Shown here: positions 62,980 through 64,000 of the stretch, piece by piece
How positions within the stretch are numbered: the stretch's first letter is position 1
Layout of the letters: each line of letters opens with the position of its first letter
DNA from: Gilliamella apicola
GTDB lineage: Bacteria; Pseudomonadota; Gammaproteobacteria; Enterobacterales; Orbaceae
Assembly: GCF_000599985.1 (NCBI RefSeq)
Contig: NZ_CP007445.1
Location: 2,666,001 to 2,730,000 of the forward strand
Length of the DNA: 64,000 nucleotides
Direction: 5' to 3'
Notes under the pieces: model-generated
Database searches by the model: none
Told to the model about the DNA's origin: nothing
What the model saw: the letters and a program-made list of their open reading frames with translations, nothing else
Translations under genes and position numbers: made by a program

Positions 62980-63014
62980 ATTAAAAATACGAGTAAAGAT
63001 CTCGCATTTTTAAT
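62980..63014. terminator. Terminator between convergent rlmJ and dgkA
   Basis: Fourteen-base arms ATTAAAAATACGAG / CTCGCATTTTTAAT with one mismatch around a seven-base loop. A/T runs on both sides suit bidirectional use. Confidence 0.7.
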
Positions 63015-63080
63015 ATGTATGTCTATAGTAAATTGACTTTTTGTCTAGATGCTTCAGTAAAACACCACGTTTAAGTAATA

Positions 63081-63449
63081 TTAAGGGAAAAAATGACAAG
63101 AAAATAGATAAATCCATAAAATAACAGTCAATAGCAGGGACATAAATACCGCTGCAGAGCCGTAGTCCTTTGCTCGTCCTGATAATTCATGTCTCTCACT
63201 ACCGATTCGATCAACAACGCATTCAATAGCACTGTTAAGTAATTCTACAATCATAACAAACCCTATTGAACCAAGTAATAAAATTCGCTCATAGATGGTA
63301 AAATCAATTAACATAACTATAATATAAGCTACCAATAATAAAATTAACTCTTGTCGAAAAGCCGTTTCATATTTAATTGCAGATTTAAAACCTTTTAAAG
63401 AATACTTAGTGGCATTAACAATGCGTTGTAATCCTGTCGATTTTTCCAT
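63081..63449 (-). CDS. dgkA: Diacylglycerol kinase
   Basis: Small inner-membrane enzyme recycling diacylglycerol to phosphatidic acid; 122 residues from the ATG at 63449, the same length as E. coli. GGAA lies eight bases upstream; a TTG four codons earlier is less likely. Three membrane helices and the active-site stretches EAFRQE-like (ETAFRQEL), VMIVELLNSAIE, VVDRIGSERHELSGRAKDYGSAA (shortened) are present. It lies 20 bases downstream of accA on the same strand. Confidence 0.95.
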   Translation of the reverse strand: MEKSTGLQRIVNATKYSLKGFKSAIKYETAFRQELILLLVAYIIVMLIDFTIYERILLLGSIGFVMIVELLNSAIECVVDRIGSERHELSGRAKDYGSAAVFMSLLLTVILWIYLFSCHFFP

Positions 63450-63469
63450 TATAAATTCCAAATTTAAAA

Positions 63470-64000
63470 TTATCTCACATAACCATAGTTCATTAATCGT
63501 TGGAACCTTCTCTCAAGTAAAGCCGATAAATCCATATTTTCAAGTTCATCAAGATCACTAAGCAATTGTTTTTTTAATGATGCGGCTACTTTAACATAAT
63601 CACGATGAGCTCCACCTAGTGGCTCAGGTACAATTGAATCAATAAGATTTAGTTTAAGTAATTTATCAGCGGTCATGTTCATTGCTTCAGCCGCTACAGA
63701 GGCTTTATCAGCACTTTTCCATAAAATAGATGCACAACCTTCGGGCGAAATAACCGAATAAGTACTATATTGCATCATATTAACTTTATCTGATACACCG
63801 ATAGCAAGTGCACCGCCTGATCCACCTTCACCAATAACGGTACAAATTGTAGGTACTTTAAGACGTGACATTTCTCGTAAATTTCTGGCAATAGCCTCAG
63901 CTTGACCACGTTCTTCGGCTCCAATTCCAGGATATGCACCAGGAGTATCAATAAAAGTAATAATAGGTAATTTAAAACGTTCAGCTAATTGCATTAGCCT
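63470..64000 (-). CDS. accA: Acetyl-CoA carboxylase carboxyltransferase subunit alpha (3' part)
   Basis: Alpha half of the carboxyltransferase of fatty-acid synthesis; the window holds only the last 176 codons, and the gene continues past the right edge (the frame stays open through 64000). Visible are [21 protein letters not shown], the oxyanion region [24 protein letters not shown] and the C-terminal helices. The ATG seen at 63994 is internal. Confidence 0.96.
   Translation of the reverse strand, partial: RLMQLAERFKLPIITFIDTPGAYPGIGAEERGQAEAIARNLREMSRLKVPTICTVIGEGGSGGALAIGVSDKVNMMQYSTYSVISPEGCASILWKSADKASVAAEAMNMTADKLLKLNLIDSIVPEPLGGAHRDYVKVAASLKKQLLSDLDELENMDLSALLERRFQRLMNYGYVR

Overview
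The window is AT-rich chromosome from a gammaproteobacterium. The Enterobacterales/Pasteurellales-like gene content, the low GC, the 16S sequence and the L-ascorbate and partial-TCA genes suggest Orbaceae, with insect-gut Gilliamella or a close relative as best guess. The family call is moderately firm and the genus call is inference. I see no phage, insertion sequence or CRISPR array. The region is mostly housekeeping and metabolic genes, with a few clusters that look acquired or remodelled.

Layout. 1-5.8 kb (minus strand): nuoJKLMN, only the distal membrane arm of complex I. The cluster starts at nuoJ, with no nuoA-I upstream, because ppc lies there divergently. NuoJ, K, L and M have lost many residues held essential for proton coupling, and NuoN carries a loop of about 200 residues with five 20-residue Thr/Asn/Glu repeats. 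6.2-14.2 kb: ppc, a Sel1-repeat secreted protein, ubiD, a small secreted protein, nudB and aspS. 14.5-17.7 kb: a four-gene unit of cysteine hydrolase, DUF3100 membrane protein, small membrane partner and M20 amidohydrolase. 17.8-20.5 kb: moeB, dusC and an unknown membrane protein. 20.8-27.7 kb: a complete L-ascorbate (ula) regulon with a fused UlaA-UlaB permease, its regulator UlaR, lactonase UlaG, a near-ideal CRP site and candidate UlaR operators.

27.9-37.8 kb: murJ, then acn-icd-gltA, which encodes the oxidative half of the TCA cycle with enzymes unlike the usual enterobacterial citrate synthase and aconitase, then abgT-pepT behind a perfect inverted repeat. 37.9-43.4 kb: a TonB-dependent siderophore receptor with a Fur box, tRNA-Lys, and tolB-pal-cpoB without tolQRA. 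43.8-53.1 kb: mutM, mrcB (PBP1b), mepM, the divergent znuA/znuCB zinc uptake genes around a Zur box, comM and maoP.

53.2-58.8 kb (minus strand): an rRNA operon in the order 16S, tRNA-Glu, 23S, 5S, tRNA-Asp, tRNA-Trp, next to maoP and comM as at Escherichia coli rrnC, with two promoters and boxA elements. 58.8-64 kb: murI, metK behind a MetJ box, sprT, an unknown membrane protein, rlmJ, dgkA and the 3' part of accA.

Together PPC, citrate synthase, aconitase and isocitrate dehydrogenase give a route from phosphoenolpyruvate to 2-oxoglutarate for glutamate synthesis. The ula genes feed dietary ascorbate into the pentose-phosphate pathway, and two transporter/M20-hydrolase pairs (DUF3100 with M20D, AbgT with PepT) look like scavenging of amide- or peptide-linked amino acids. 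The most unusual material is the remodelled nuoJKLMN module.
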